Position numbers and translations under genes: made by a program. The notes under the pieces were generated by a model. That model worked only from the letters and a program-made list of their open reading frames with translations. It was not told the DNA's origin and searched no databases. This document shows positions 11,346 to 21,395 of a DNA stretch of 64,000 bases, one piece after another. The stretch is from Rotaria sp. Silwood1 (lineage: Eukaryota; Rotifera; Eurotatoria; Philodinida; Philodinidae): contig CAJNOP010000917.1 in NCBI GenBank assembly GCA_905250075.1, forward strand, positions 1-64,000, in the 5' to 3' direction. The first letter of the stretch is position 1; each line of letters starts with the position of its first letter.

Positions 11346-12159
11346 ATAAACCGCTTTCGCAATAGAAGGCTCTCCTGTATAACAGGAAGTCAGCAATGGC
11401 CCGATACAGAAAACATTGTGGGAGTGTCGCATCCTTTTTGGAAGAACTTGAGACTTTTATCCAGCAAAACGCAAGAGAAAAGTTTTGGTTGTGCTGGAAA
11501 AAAACGAAAATTTTCCAAGATTGGAGAGTTTTTATACCCCCGATACTCCCGATCGAGTCACCACTGACAGAGGCTTCTGTCATTAGAAGGCCTCTGGAAA
11601 AGTTTTTTGACGGGAAACATGTGTATTTTGCGAGAGATTTGAGCCAAATTTGGATCAGACNNNNNNNNNNNNNNNNNNNNNNNNNNNNNNNNNNNNNNNN
11701 NNNNNNNNNNNNNNNNNNNNNNNNNNNNNNNNNNNNNNNNNNNNNNNNNNNNNNNNNNNNACACTTGATGGTTTGCATGAGTTACAAGTAATTCATGCGA
11801 TGAACTCAAGAAAAGGTAATAACAAGTTTTTATCAAGTAATGAGTCTGCTTGGATGTAAAGCAGACAAAAAAGTTAAAAACAGTTTTGTATTATCTAAGC
11901 ATGTAACATACCCTTGAAGAAGAATACAAGCGCTTGAATAAAAATTCAAGTGCATCAACAAGAATACTAAGCAATGGAACAAGATACTCAAGAGCTTAAG
12001 TCTGCTAAAAGTTCTCAAGTCTTGCCCCCAGATATGTTCATAGCGCATGACTTTATTGCTAAAGATGCTCATGTTTTTCAAGCGCATACCATAAGATGCT
12101 TCACTAGGATTGTTATCTTTCTTTTTTCCTCTTGTTTGACCTTTACCCATGTAAAAATC
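11346..12159. other. Non-coding around assembly gap
   Basis: This stretch contains 100 N at 11661-11760. The sequence left of the gap is moderately GC-rich and may continue the fold-back repeat; the right side is AT-rich. No gene is supported. Confidence 0.4.
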
Positions 12160-12414
12160 CTGATTTGAAAAACCGATTAAAAATCTAACAAATCATACGA
12201 TTTCAATCAATAATTTAACTTGTAGTAATCATAGCAAAATCAGCTTTTAATCAATTATTACCATTATTATGATAATGATCGATTTAGAATATTTTCAAAA
12301 ACCGATTATAATCACAATAATGGTAATAATTGATTAAAATCTGATTTTGCTATCATTATTACTACTTAAACTATTGATTAAAATTGTATGATTTTAATCG
12401 ATTTTTGAAATCAG
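12160..12414. mobile_element. 255-bp hairpin MITE-like element
   Basis: Two inverted arms of about 105 bp (12160-12270 and 12310-12414) flank a loop of about 40 bp. Paired landmarks are CTGATTT..AAAA.CGATTAA at the left end against the reverse complement at the right end, then ATCATAGCAAAATCAG with CTGATTTTGCTATCAT, then TTAATCAATTATTACCATTATT with its reverse complement. The identity between arms is high enough that the element is probably young. It encodes nothing. No target-site duplication could be fixed by eye. Confidence 0.75.
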
Positions 12415-12979
12415 TTCTTTTTACATAGATGGTGCTTGGAAATTAAGAATGATTCAGATTGAAAAACATCAATATGCACCTGTCTAGCTTTTCTTAAAAA
12501 CGATATATGTAAGCATATCGTCGGGATGAGGATTCTTTTAAAACTTTGTAAACCACCACTGGCAGCAAAGACCGTGCCGATTGGTGAGAAAAGAAAGAGA
12601 GATCGTTCAGCAAAAGCAAGACGTGCTTTACCAATGCAATAATTTATTTCTAATTTTTCTCTTTTCAATTTTTTTTCTCACCCTATATTATACGTTATCA
12701 TTAATTTTTATCTTTTCTACTGGTTAAAATCTGTCTTATTTCCTTTTCAAATTTTCGTTTTTTACTTATCAAATTTCTTTTTTTTTTTACTGGTACAAAT
12801 GATAATTTTGTTACAATTATTCTATATAATAAACTGATCATTTTCTCATTATTTACTGGTAATCTAAGTGGCGATTATTCAATATCTTAACTAATCATTC
12901 AACCATTAAACTGATCATTTATATACTTTTTTACTGGTCATTTCATCTACTTTACAAATCAAATATTTTGTTGCCAAAT
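12415..12979. other. AT-rich, no gene seen
   Basis: Long T-rich stretches with repeated TTTACTGGT motifs (about 12716-12950), possibly a degraded short tandem repeat. No coding evidence. Confidence 0.4.
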
Positions 12980-14031
12980 TCAATTAGTAATATTTTTTTT
13001 ATTAGTATCAATTTTGAATTGTGCTTGTCGTTCAATCCACCATGAATGACCTGCCCATATACTTTGAGACCTTGTAAGAAATTGTAGTTCAACATATTCA
13101 TCGAAATAAACAAGGCACGATCTAATTGTAAGACAAAGTTTTATAAGTTTTGGGCAGTGTTTAAATAGCAACGATTCCCATAAATCTTCAAGTAAGTGTA
13201 TCACACATGTAAGTATCAATTTTTTAAATTTGACACTTGTTTAAAGAGAAACGGAATGTGTTGATAACCCCCCCACCAATCAAGCCTTATATTCAGGCTT
13301 GTACAATTTAGATTCATCAAAGGTATTTTGGTTAAGTCGACATTAGCTCTATATATAAAATAAGTATGAATATTTTTGATAGATGGCAAACAGTAAAATA
13401 GTGGATAAAAATGAGAGAGTTCCACTGATGGAAATCCTGGAAATTGGATTTTTGTTTGTTTAAATGATGAAATCGGCAGATGTAAAACGCGGCCGATTTC
13501 ACATTTGAGAATGAGATGCGTTAAACTAGAAAAACGATTGGGTTCACTAAAGATTAGAGGAGAGAGATCCGGTAGACAGCCAGGTTTCTGCCAAGTAGGT
13601 TCAAATTCGATTTCCAGCGATTGAAGGTGCTGTAACATTGATATATCATTAAAATAAGTAGATGATAGTGGCGATGCTGAGATTGGGAACGGCGACAGCG
13701 AACGCTAGCGAAGGTTGAGAAATCGGTCATTGGAAATTGAATGGATGATGAAAGATTTAATTAAACCTGTATCAGGCGCATGTATTTTCACTGATCTTAT
13801 TCTCGCAAACGTTCCAAGTTTTAGTTCAATTAATCTGTTCCATATATCATAATGGTCTACAGTTGACAATTGAAAGTGCATGGTTGGATTTTGTGCAAGA
13901 AAACCATTAATTCTTGTATTTAAAGCATAAAAAGTATGATACAATTCAAGAACATTGAAGAATTTGAATATATCGTGCCATAGTGCTGCTGGAAAGATTT
14001 CGATCTTCGTGGGACGGACATTTGACATCAC
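12980..14031 (-). pseudogene. F-box protein pseudogene (two lesions)
   Basis: Read leftward from ATG at 14031, the first part carries an F-box-like motif (IEIFPAALWHDIFKFFNVLE, then LYHTFYALNTRINGFL), which would recruit a target to an SCF ubiquitin ligase. Leucine-rich segments follow (LQHLQSLEIEF, SLTHLILKCEI, CPKLIKLCLTI), as in F-box/LRR proteins that bdelloids carry in many copies. One TAG stop at 13705-13707 interrupts an otherwise continuous frame. A one-base loss in an A6 run near 13214-13219 shifts the frame between VSNLK and LILTC. Both lesions are small, so sequencing error or very recent loss is possible; as written the gene cannot make the full protein. Confidence 0.75.
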
Positions 14032-14477
14032 TTTAGATTGGTGAGTAATAGAAAAGAAGTTTTTTGAAAGCGTAGCGGCACAGAATCAGTTCAAAATGCG
14101 TAATTTTTTTGAGTGACGAGTGTTTCCTTCTAAAGTTTGGACAGAAGTGGATGATGCTTTTTGTTCTATTTAGGATTAAAGCACACACTAAACAGAGAAA
14201 AACGAAACACAAGGTTTATTTTCTTGTCATTCTCAAGAAGAAAAAGAACACAATAAAGAAGCAACCTTTTCTTTTCTTTTCTTCTGTTCTTATTATGATT
14301 TTATCATTTACTTTGTTTTTTCTCTACTTCAGATCTTGTAGTTGTTGCGCAACACTGAGTAAGAAAAAAACATTCTTCAGCTAGGTTATTATTGCAAGAA
14401 ATATTAAGAACAAGAATAAGCAGCCATGATCGGTTTCGACCTGGCTTAAGAATCTCATCAGATGGCATTATAGTCAT
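14032..14477. other. Non-coding upstream of palindrome D
   Basis: AT-rich sequence, with no gene, before the palindrome and satellite region. Confidence 0.4.
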
Positions 14478-14589
14478 AGGGTATGGGTATGGTAGTGAGT
14501 GTCTATTTAGACACTCACTACCATACCCACACCCATACCCACACCCACACCCACACTCACACCCACACCCACACCCACACCCACACCCT
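14478..14589. repeat. Telomere-like palindrome D with perfect 21-bp core
   Basis: AGGGTATGGG opens the unit and CACACCCT closes it. At the centre, 14485-14505 and 14508-14528 are perfect 21-bp inverted copies separated by TT. The mirrored part includes GGTAGTGAGTGTCTA, which is not a telomere-like hexamer. The right arm continues as CCCACA repeats to 14589. Its last bases, CCTGGAC, coincide with the start motif of the adjoining 163-bp tandem repeat. Confidence 0.9.
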
Positions 14590-15120
14590 GGACAAATATG
14601 GGAAGGTTTTAGTGACCATACACATAGTGAAAAGATACTATTTTCGGATTTTCTCACTAATGGTTTGGATTACCATTCATCCAAGCACACCATTAGATAG
14701 AGCTCGTCGAGTTGTACTTGGAACCATGCTATAACGGTTGGAACGCGCTCCTGAACGAATATGGGCAGGTTTTAGTAACCATATATATAGTGAAAATCTG
14801 GTATTTTGAGTTTTTCTCACCAATGGTTTGGATTACGATTGATCCAAGGACACCATTAGATAGAGCTCGTCGAGTTGTACTTGGAACCCTCCTGCAACGG
14901 TTGGAACGCGCTCCTGGACGAATATGGGCGGGTTTTAGTAAGTAGGTTTGGTTTTTCCTATTGAAAAAGCGCAGTATTTTGGATTTTTCTCACGATTGGT
15001 TTGGGCTATGGAAAATCCAAAGTTACCATTAGATAGAGCTTGTTGAGTTCTACTTGGAACGCTGATTGGTACACTTGGAACGCTTTCCTGAGCGAATATG
15101 CGAAGAATTTACTCGAATAT
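14586..15120. repeat. About 163-bp tandem repeat, 3 copies plus a decayed fourth
   Basis: The marker GA(A)CGAATATGGGC.GGTTTTAGT recurs at about 14591, 14753 and 14916, and in decayed form at 15090. Each unit also contains ATTAGATAGAGCTCGTCGAG and ATGGTTTGGATTA. The spacing is 162-163 bp for the first intervals. It is non-coding. The first copy abuts palindrome D. Confidence 0.85.
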
Positions 15121-15169
15121 GATGCTAACTTCACCTACGTCAAAAAACTACTTGAGTTTTTAAACAGCT

Positions 15170-15575
15170 GACTTGAGATTCGGGTTCTCCGACCTGGATT
15201 TGCTTCCGTCAACCTTTATAAAATATCGTTATTTTCTCAAAAAACCCTTTTCTTGACCCTAAAACTCAGTTCAAAATTTTAAGAAACTGACTTCAGATTC
15301 GGATTCCCCGAGCCCGATTTGCTTTTGTCAACCTTCATAAAATGGCGTTATTTTCTCAAAAAATCCTTTCCTTCACCCAAAAAATTCAATTCAAAATTTT
15401 AAGAAACTGAGTTCAGATTCGGATTCCCCGACCCCGATTTACTTTGGTCAACCTTTATAAGATATCGTTATGTTCTCAAAAACCCCTTCCTTCACCCAAA
15501 AAATTTAATTCAAAATTTTGAAAAACTAACTTCAGATTCGGATTCCCCGACCCCGATTTACTTTCGTCAACGTTT
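15170..15575. repeat. 119-bp satellite, array 1 (4 units)
   Basis: Units begin near 15170, 15289, 15409 and 15528 with (G/A)ACTTCAGATTCGGATTCC. Each contains CCGATTTACTTTCGTCAACC and a TTTTCTCAAAAA run. The same satellite recurs at 17165-17485. Confidence 0.9.
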
Positions 15576-15976
15576 AGAGGAAAGAATCTTATCTGATTGG
15601 TTGAAAGCCTCAAAGCGCAAACTTCTTTAAGCGGATGTCTTTTTTGACCCCGATGTTCTTTTAACCCTGATGTTCTTTTGACCTGACGACAAGCAAGCAA
15701 GCAAACTATTTTTTTATATGACCCTCCCTTCAGTCGAGGGAATATGATTGGTGGATAGCCCATCCTCGAAAACCCCTGATTGGTCGAATCCACCAAACGT
15801 AAAAATATGATTGGTGGATAGCTCACCCTCGAAAACCCCTGGTTTGCTGATGGGTCATAGTGAAAGTATGAGTGCACGGTAGGGATTTTCTTTTGATCCG
15901 AATGTTTTTTTGATCCGGATAAACACACAAACCCATTTTGAGTTTTTTTCATATGACTCTCCCTTCAGTCGCGGGA
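15576..15976. repeat. Satellite-flanking module with internal duplication
   Basis: ATATGATTGGTGGATAGC...CTCGAAAACCCC occurs twice (about 15741 and 15806). CATATGACTCTCCCTTCAGT with a CGCGGGA/CGAGGGA tail occurs at 15711-15742 and 15949-15976, and again at 17551-17576. The CAAACCCATTTT..GTTTTTTTCATATGA block at about 15929-15955 has a near-identical copy at about 17529-17555. Confidence 0.75.
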
Positions 15977-17160
15977 ACAAAGATATATTTCGAATCTAAC
16001 ACCATACATTTTCATTTGTATAACTTGTTCTGTAGAGGAAATGGTTTTCTGTTGTGCACTATTCTTCTTCTCTCGGATTGGCGTGGAAATATCAATGGAG
16101 AAAGAATGTATGTCGCAATTGAGTTTAGATTCTGACAAAATGCCTCAAACAATTCGTCTCAGATGAAGCTAGTACATATTTTCAATTTTTATGTCATTTT
16201 CGGTCTCTCTCAATTAGTTCTACATTAGAGATATCATTTAAATCTCTTTCGAGAAATATAGAATAGCAGTCAGCACCATTTATTTTCAGAATGCACAACG
16301 AAGACATGCTAATGTGAAAAAAATGTGGCGAGACAAACCCAAGATTTTTACAAAATGATCTAGAAAGAGTCAGCATAGTTAAAACCCACTTGTAACGTTA
16401 TATGTGACACAGCGCCGTTTCCTTGATAACTAAATTACATGGCACAAAAGATTAAATGGTCTAAATATATCAGTTTGTTCTTTCACTTTGACAGCGCTAC
16501 ATCGCGGACATAAGTCAAATCAACAAACTAAATTTGTGACTTCCTGTTGTATTTTCCAGGTAGCTAGATGCAATAGAGTTTGGGTTTACGAAAGCATTTA
16601 TAAAATAAACAAACGTTTCCAAAAACACCTATAGCCACATTTACCACGATTCTAACAAAAATATAAAAGAAAAATGTTGAATATCTCACCATCATGTTCT
16701 TCATTCTCTACTATTAGACGAAAATTTCAATTAGGATACATCTTAACGCCTGACAGTATTGTGAAAAAAACTACGCCTATTTAACAACAAACAACGAACT
16801 CATATTTTGTCGAGTTCCATATCCAAAATGTCTGACTGACTAGAGTAGTCCTATAAACAGCATCACCAGTTAGAAACTCAGCAAAAAATAAGCCTCATCC
16901 GTGGAAATCTAGTTGTAAAACAGCTCATTGAAGAACAACTTATCGCATATGTCGGATTAAGCGAGTTTTAAGTTTGAAAAATTGAACCGGTACAAAGCCC
17001 AATATTAAAAGTACGAACATCAACAAACACTTCGCCATGCTGTTTTTTTTGCGCCTCACGTTTCACTGGGACAATAACAGATAAACATTTATTTTGTCTC
17101 ATATAACTCTTTCTGTACGATACGAAACACTATTTTCACCAAAAATATTTTCCCATGAAC
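15977..17160. other. Segment between two satellite modules, no gene
   Basis: Short frames only. It lies between two related copies of the 119-bp satellite plus tail, so it may be the interior of a composite element or simply old single-copy sequence. Confidence 0.4.
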
Positions 17161-17578
17161 CCAAAAAAAACAATTCAAAATTTTGAAAATCTGATTTCAC
17201 ATTCGGATTCCCGGACCCCGATTTACTTTCGTCAACCTTTATAGAATATCGCTATTTTCTCAAAAAACCCTCCCCTTGACCCAAAAAATTCAATTCAAAA
17301 TTTTGAAAATCTGATTTCAGATTCGGATTCCCCGACCCCGATTTAATTTCGTCAACCTTTATAAAATATCCTTATTTTCTCAAAAACCCTTCCCTTGACC
17401 CAAAAAATTCAGTTCAAAATTTTGAAAATCTGACTTCAAATTCGGATTCCCCGACCCCGATTTACTTTGGTCAACCTTTATAGGAGAGAACTTAAAATAG
17501 ATGTTTTTTTGACCCCGACAAACACACAAACCCATTTTCAGTTTTTTTCATATGACCCTCCCTTCAGTCGAGGGAATA
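17161..17578. repeat. 119-bp satellite, array 2 (about 3 units) plus tail
   Basis: Units begin near 17193, 17313 and 17432. They are followed by the tail CAAACCCATTTTCAGTTTTTTT and CATATGACCCTCCCTTCAGT, the same order as at 15.2-16.0 kb and in direct orientation. Confidence 0.85.
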
Positions 17579-17814
17579 ATGCCGTTTTTGATAATAATCC
17601 GTTTCTTAGTTTTGTCGCTATATGTGTTCCATCTTGAAAAGACAAAAACAACTACTTTGAGCGCATATAAAACCACATCCATGAACTTGGAATTTCTATT
17701 TCAAAAACATCCTTTCTATTCAATAAGCCAATATTCGGTAATTGTGAGAAATATCGTTGAAAATCAAAAAAAAAAAGTTGTTAAAAAATTAAAATGTTAC
17801 TTCTATGATTAACC

Positions 17815-17975
17815 TAACCTGTTGCTAATCCCATGGCGTTCAAATATTTCGGCTCTGCATCGCTCGAAAATCCAACAATCCTAATATTATCAGCACGACA
17901 TTTTTCATATATAAATAACCAACGACAAAGTACTGAAATTGAAGTTGTTTGCTTACCAGTACCAAAACTTGATAA
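17815..17975 (-). pseudogene. Exon fragment of an unknown protein beside palindrome E
   Basis: About 50 codons read GTGKQTTSISVLCRWLFIYE and then KCRADNIRIVGFSSDAEPKY, LNAMGLATG, followed by a GTTAGG donor-like end near 17821. I have the impression of invertebrate repeat-family proteins with a GFS.DA.P.YL.AM motif, but cannot name one. The preceding part of the gene is not found; palindrome E begins just beyond its 5' side. Confidence 0.35.
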
Positions 17976-17982
17976 TAGAAAT

Positions 17983-18062
17983 GGGTGTGGGTGTGAAGTG
18001 TGGAATGTGGACGTGAGTGTTGAAGAATAGAAGATCGACACCTACACCCACACCCACACCCT
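17983..18062. repeat. Telomere-like palindrome E
   Basis: GGGTGTGGGTGTG opens the left arm; the right arm is the CCCACA run ending CACACCCT at 18062. The outer 13 bp of each arm mirror each other; the centre is degenerate. Confidence 0.85.
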
Positions 18063-18374
18063 AGGTTATTTTTGTTACAACAACCAAGAAAAAATTCTAT
18101 AGTCGCACCTCAATAAACTCATGAACAACAGTACATTAATCTATCACGTTTGTTTTAAATGTCGTTTCTTATTTAATCACTAATAAAACATAATTTGTGC
18201 ATTATTTAGTGCTGTTTTCATTTACAAAAAAACTGAATAAAATATATTTATTTCTGATTATGAAATATTCCGAATAAAAAAATCTATAATATTGATAACA
18301 ATACATTCTAAGTTGGTTAATCGTTCAATCACATAAGTCATTCCAAATTCAGTATTCAATTACTGTTCATAACT

Positions 18375-18430
18375 AGGGTGTGAGTGTGGGTGTGAGTTAC
18401 GTAAAAGAGAAGACCCACACCCACACCCTG
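18375..18430. repeat. Telomere-like palindrome F
   Basis: A compact copy: AGGGTGTGAGTGTGGGTGTG, a spacer of about 18 nt, then CCCACACCCACACCCT. The arms mirror with a single mismatch over 16 bp. Confidence 0.9.
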
Positions 18431-19298
18431 CACGGTGAACAGCACATTATGGATATCGAGAATTCAAAGTGACATATGCCAAGATCAAGTTTACAGTAAA
18501 AACTGACAGAATTCTTGAAGATCTTGTTGTCTACAAGAAACCGCCACATATAATGTTAACCAGGAGACCAATCAACATAATACCACAGACGAAAAACGAA
18601 ACAAACATAATAATATAAACATATCGAAATTTATAACTAATTTCTCTAGAGCATGGACATCTCAATACAAGAATGTTTTCGTGCCCACACTGATATACAA
18701 TAAAACATTTCTCTAACCAAAAAAAACAGTTTTCTAATTCAACATAAACCCTATCATGAATTCTCTAACAATCCACTAATTCATTTTTATTTTAGATTTA
18801 TTCAAACGCAATTTACACAAAACTAATCTAAAAGCAACGGCAACATTCAAAACCAAAATAAAACCAACCTAAATCAGCAACACTCGCACACATTAATAAA
18901 ATACTGAAAATTATAACTCACCGAAACTATACTCTCCAGAAATCAAGACGTAAAAACCAACTAAAGCTTACTCAAAGCAAACGTTCACCATGAACATATT
19001 TTTTGCAATCATGAAAGAGTGCGAAAGCAAGGTCGAAACAATTATCGTAAGTAGCTGGGAACTTTAAAATTCATCTATAAGCACACCACAACTATACTCA
19101 AACCCACATCCTATATCGGCTTATTCGGCTATTTGGGAGTCACAGAGCGTCATTTTTCATCGTTGGAATATATTCATGGCCATATTCGTCGATCATCAAG
19201 AAACGCGATGAGATTAATTTTCGAAGAATAAGCGAATATTTATCTAGCGGACGCAATGCTTCTAAGTCGAGTTTTTACATGAACAGTTTTTTGCTCAA
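18431..19298. other. Non-coding
   Basis: AT-rich sequence without convincing frames downstream of the transporter relic. Confidence 0.4.
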
Positions 19299-20699
19299 TT
19301 AACTTTCTAATTTATCACTCTTCTTCAGAAGAGGCTCAGTTAAGTCCAATATTATTGATTTCTTGCATTGAATACTATTAACTTCTTCACTAAAATTCAT
19401 GTATTGATTCTGAAGCTTCGTAATATCATCGTTATTTCTCTTCTCAGGTCCAAAAATAAGAATAATAATTAAATATAGATCAACGCAGATCACGACTATG
19501 GCGATAGCTATCCCGTAATTATAATTCTGTTCTTTAACACTAATATGTGACTTCGACAAAGGGAAGTGTTCTGCAATAGCGCACTCGAATGTCACTACAG
19601 GTGCAGAGATAAGATTCCCAATTTCATAGACAGTGCCAATAACGAACGAGCGCAACTCTAACGGAGTTAGTTCCATGAGATGGATGGCAGAATACCGAGA
19701 GCACCTTCTGCACATATTTGTTCGAAACCTGCACCGATCATTATACTTGGATTTCGTGGAAGAACATAGGCTGGTACGAGAGCAGCACCAATAAGGAGAA
19801 CAACGATAGTTGAAAGTCGTCGCCCAAAGAAACTCGAAAAGTAACCAATTAGTGCACCTCCAACAAAAGCACCACAGTTTGCAACACATACGACAATAGT
19901 GACGAGGCTATTCGAAAAATTAAGCTGAGTTCTTAGAAAATCTGGGTATAAATCTTGACTGCCATGTGCTAATAATTGAAGTCCGCCTACCAATAATGCG
20001 AGATAGATAATGAGAAGCCAGTTGTGAACAAGCGCTGGACAAATCGTACCGATGAAATATCGCACTCCTGATGTTCGATGATTAGCATCCTCTAGTATTA
20101 AAACATTCATGTAAATGAAGCATATCAACTAGAAGTGGCACATACATTAGTATTAGTATTACAGTCAACTTCATCAGAGCTGAACTAGTAGCATTAAATC
20201 AGCATTATCTTGAATTCTAACACATATGCTACCTGCTACTATACATCTCAAACTTCATGTTCGAAATTTTTCCATAAAAGAACAAGTTTTTTTACATTCA
20301 GAAGCGGTATTTCGAAAATCAAACAAAATTGTTCGATTTTCGAAACTTCTGAAGTTAGAGTAACAAAGAAGTCGTCATCGGTAATCTATATATTAGAATT
20401 AAAAATAATGCTAATTTAATGTTAACAGCCTGATATTAATGAATTTTAATGCAAATAATGCCAAAGCATTAGTATCAGTATTAATGAATGCTAATACTAA
20501 TTTACATATGACAACCTTAAGATCAACAGTAAAAAAATATTTGATATAGAAAGCTGGAATGTTGTTATTGTGCAGCTGAAGGCAACCTCCTGATTTTCGT
20601 GAAACGAATACAAATGACGTTTACGAACTTTTCAAAATTTCGGAGCATTTTCAATAACAAATCATTTATGATACTAGGATTTTTTGAGGAAAATTTGAC

Positions 20700-21110
20700 A
20701 TCGAAACCGGGACCGAAAAATAACTATAATTTTTTGTGTACTCAAAAAGTGAGTACACTCTAGAATCGGTCAGTATGTCCGTCCAGCCGTTTACACAATA
20801 GCTTTTGAAAGGAGAGTCCGATTGCGATGAAATTTTCTACACAGTTTAATCTCAACCATATCTCGATCGAGTTCGAAGATGAGAAGGATTGGTCGAGCCG
20901 TTGCTAAGTTATTGGGAAAATAGTCATTTTCCCCTATGCCTTCCTATGCGAGAATCGACCTATCCCCACTTTCGTAAAAAACTTTTCCTATTATAGTCAA
21001 ATAAAACCCCAACTATTATATACCATTCGATAGAGAATTTCACGAGCTACAAAATGGTGTATAAAACATAAAGAAATAAGAAGACTAACTCACCTATTGC
21101 AAGGGTAATT
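20700..21110. repeat. Possible dispersed repeat in the transporter interruption
   Basis: A block richer in GC than its surroundings, beginning with a small hairpin (GTGTACTC...GAGTACAC, about 20737-20758) and containing TCAGTATGTCCGTCCAGCCG, in the wording of many invertebrate dispersed repeats. No coding frame. The boundaries are uncertain. Confidence 0.35.
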
Positions 21111-21214
21111 AAACGGGAATTGGTTCTGTTTGTGTTCACACTCTAATTGATGGACAATGAGAGCTCTGTCTTTCGATCATAGAGATGACAATTCGAGGTT
21201 TTTTGGGTCGGAGA

Positions 21215-21395
21215 ACTCCAATCTGAGCTCCGTTTGCCTCGAACTCCTATTGGTTGAGCAGTAACCAATAGAAATCAAGTTATCGGAAAAACGACTTTCC
21301 TAGGGTAAATCAAGGCGAAGAGTCCAAATCTGAGCTGCATTCATCCACAAATCCTATTGGTTGAGCAGTAGCCAACAGAAATCAAGTGTTTATAG
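21215..21395. repeat. Imperfect tandem duplication, about 105 bp apart
   Basis: TCCTATTGGTTGAGCAGTAAC and the following CAATAGAAATCAAG at about 21245-21280 recur with few changes at about 21351-21385. Both are preceded by TCCAAATCTGAGCT-like sequence. Non-coding. Confidence 0.7.

Noticed and set aside
14304..14734. Overlapping frames around palindrome D
   Set aside because: Produced by the repeat itself and by T-rich flanks.
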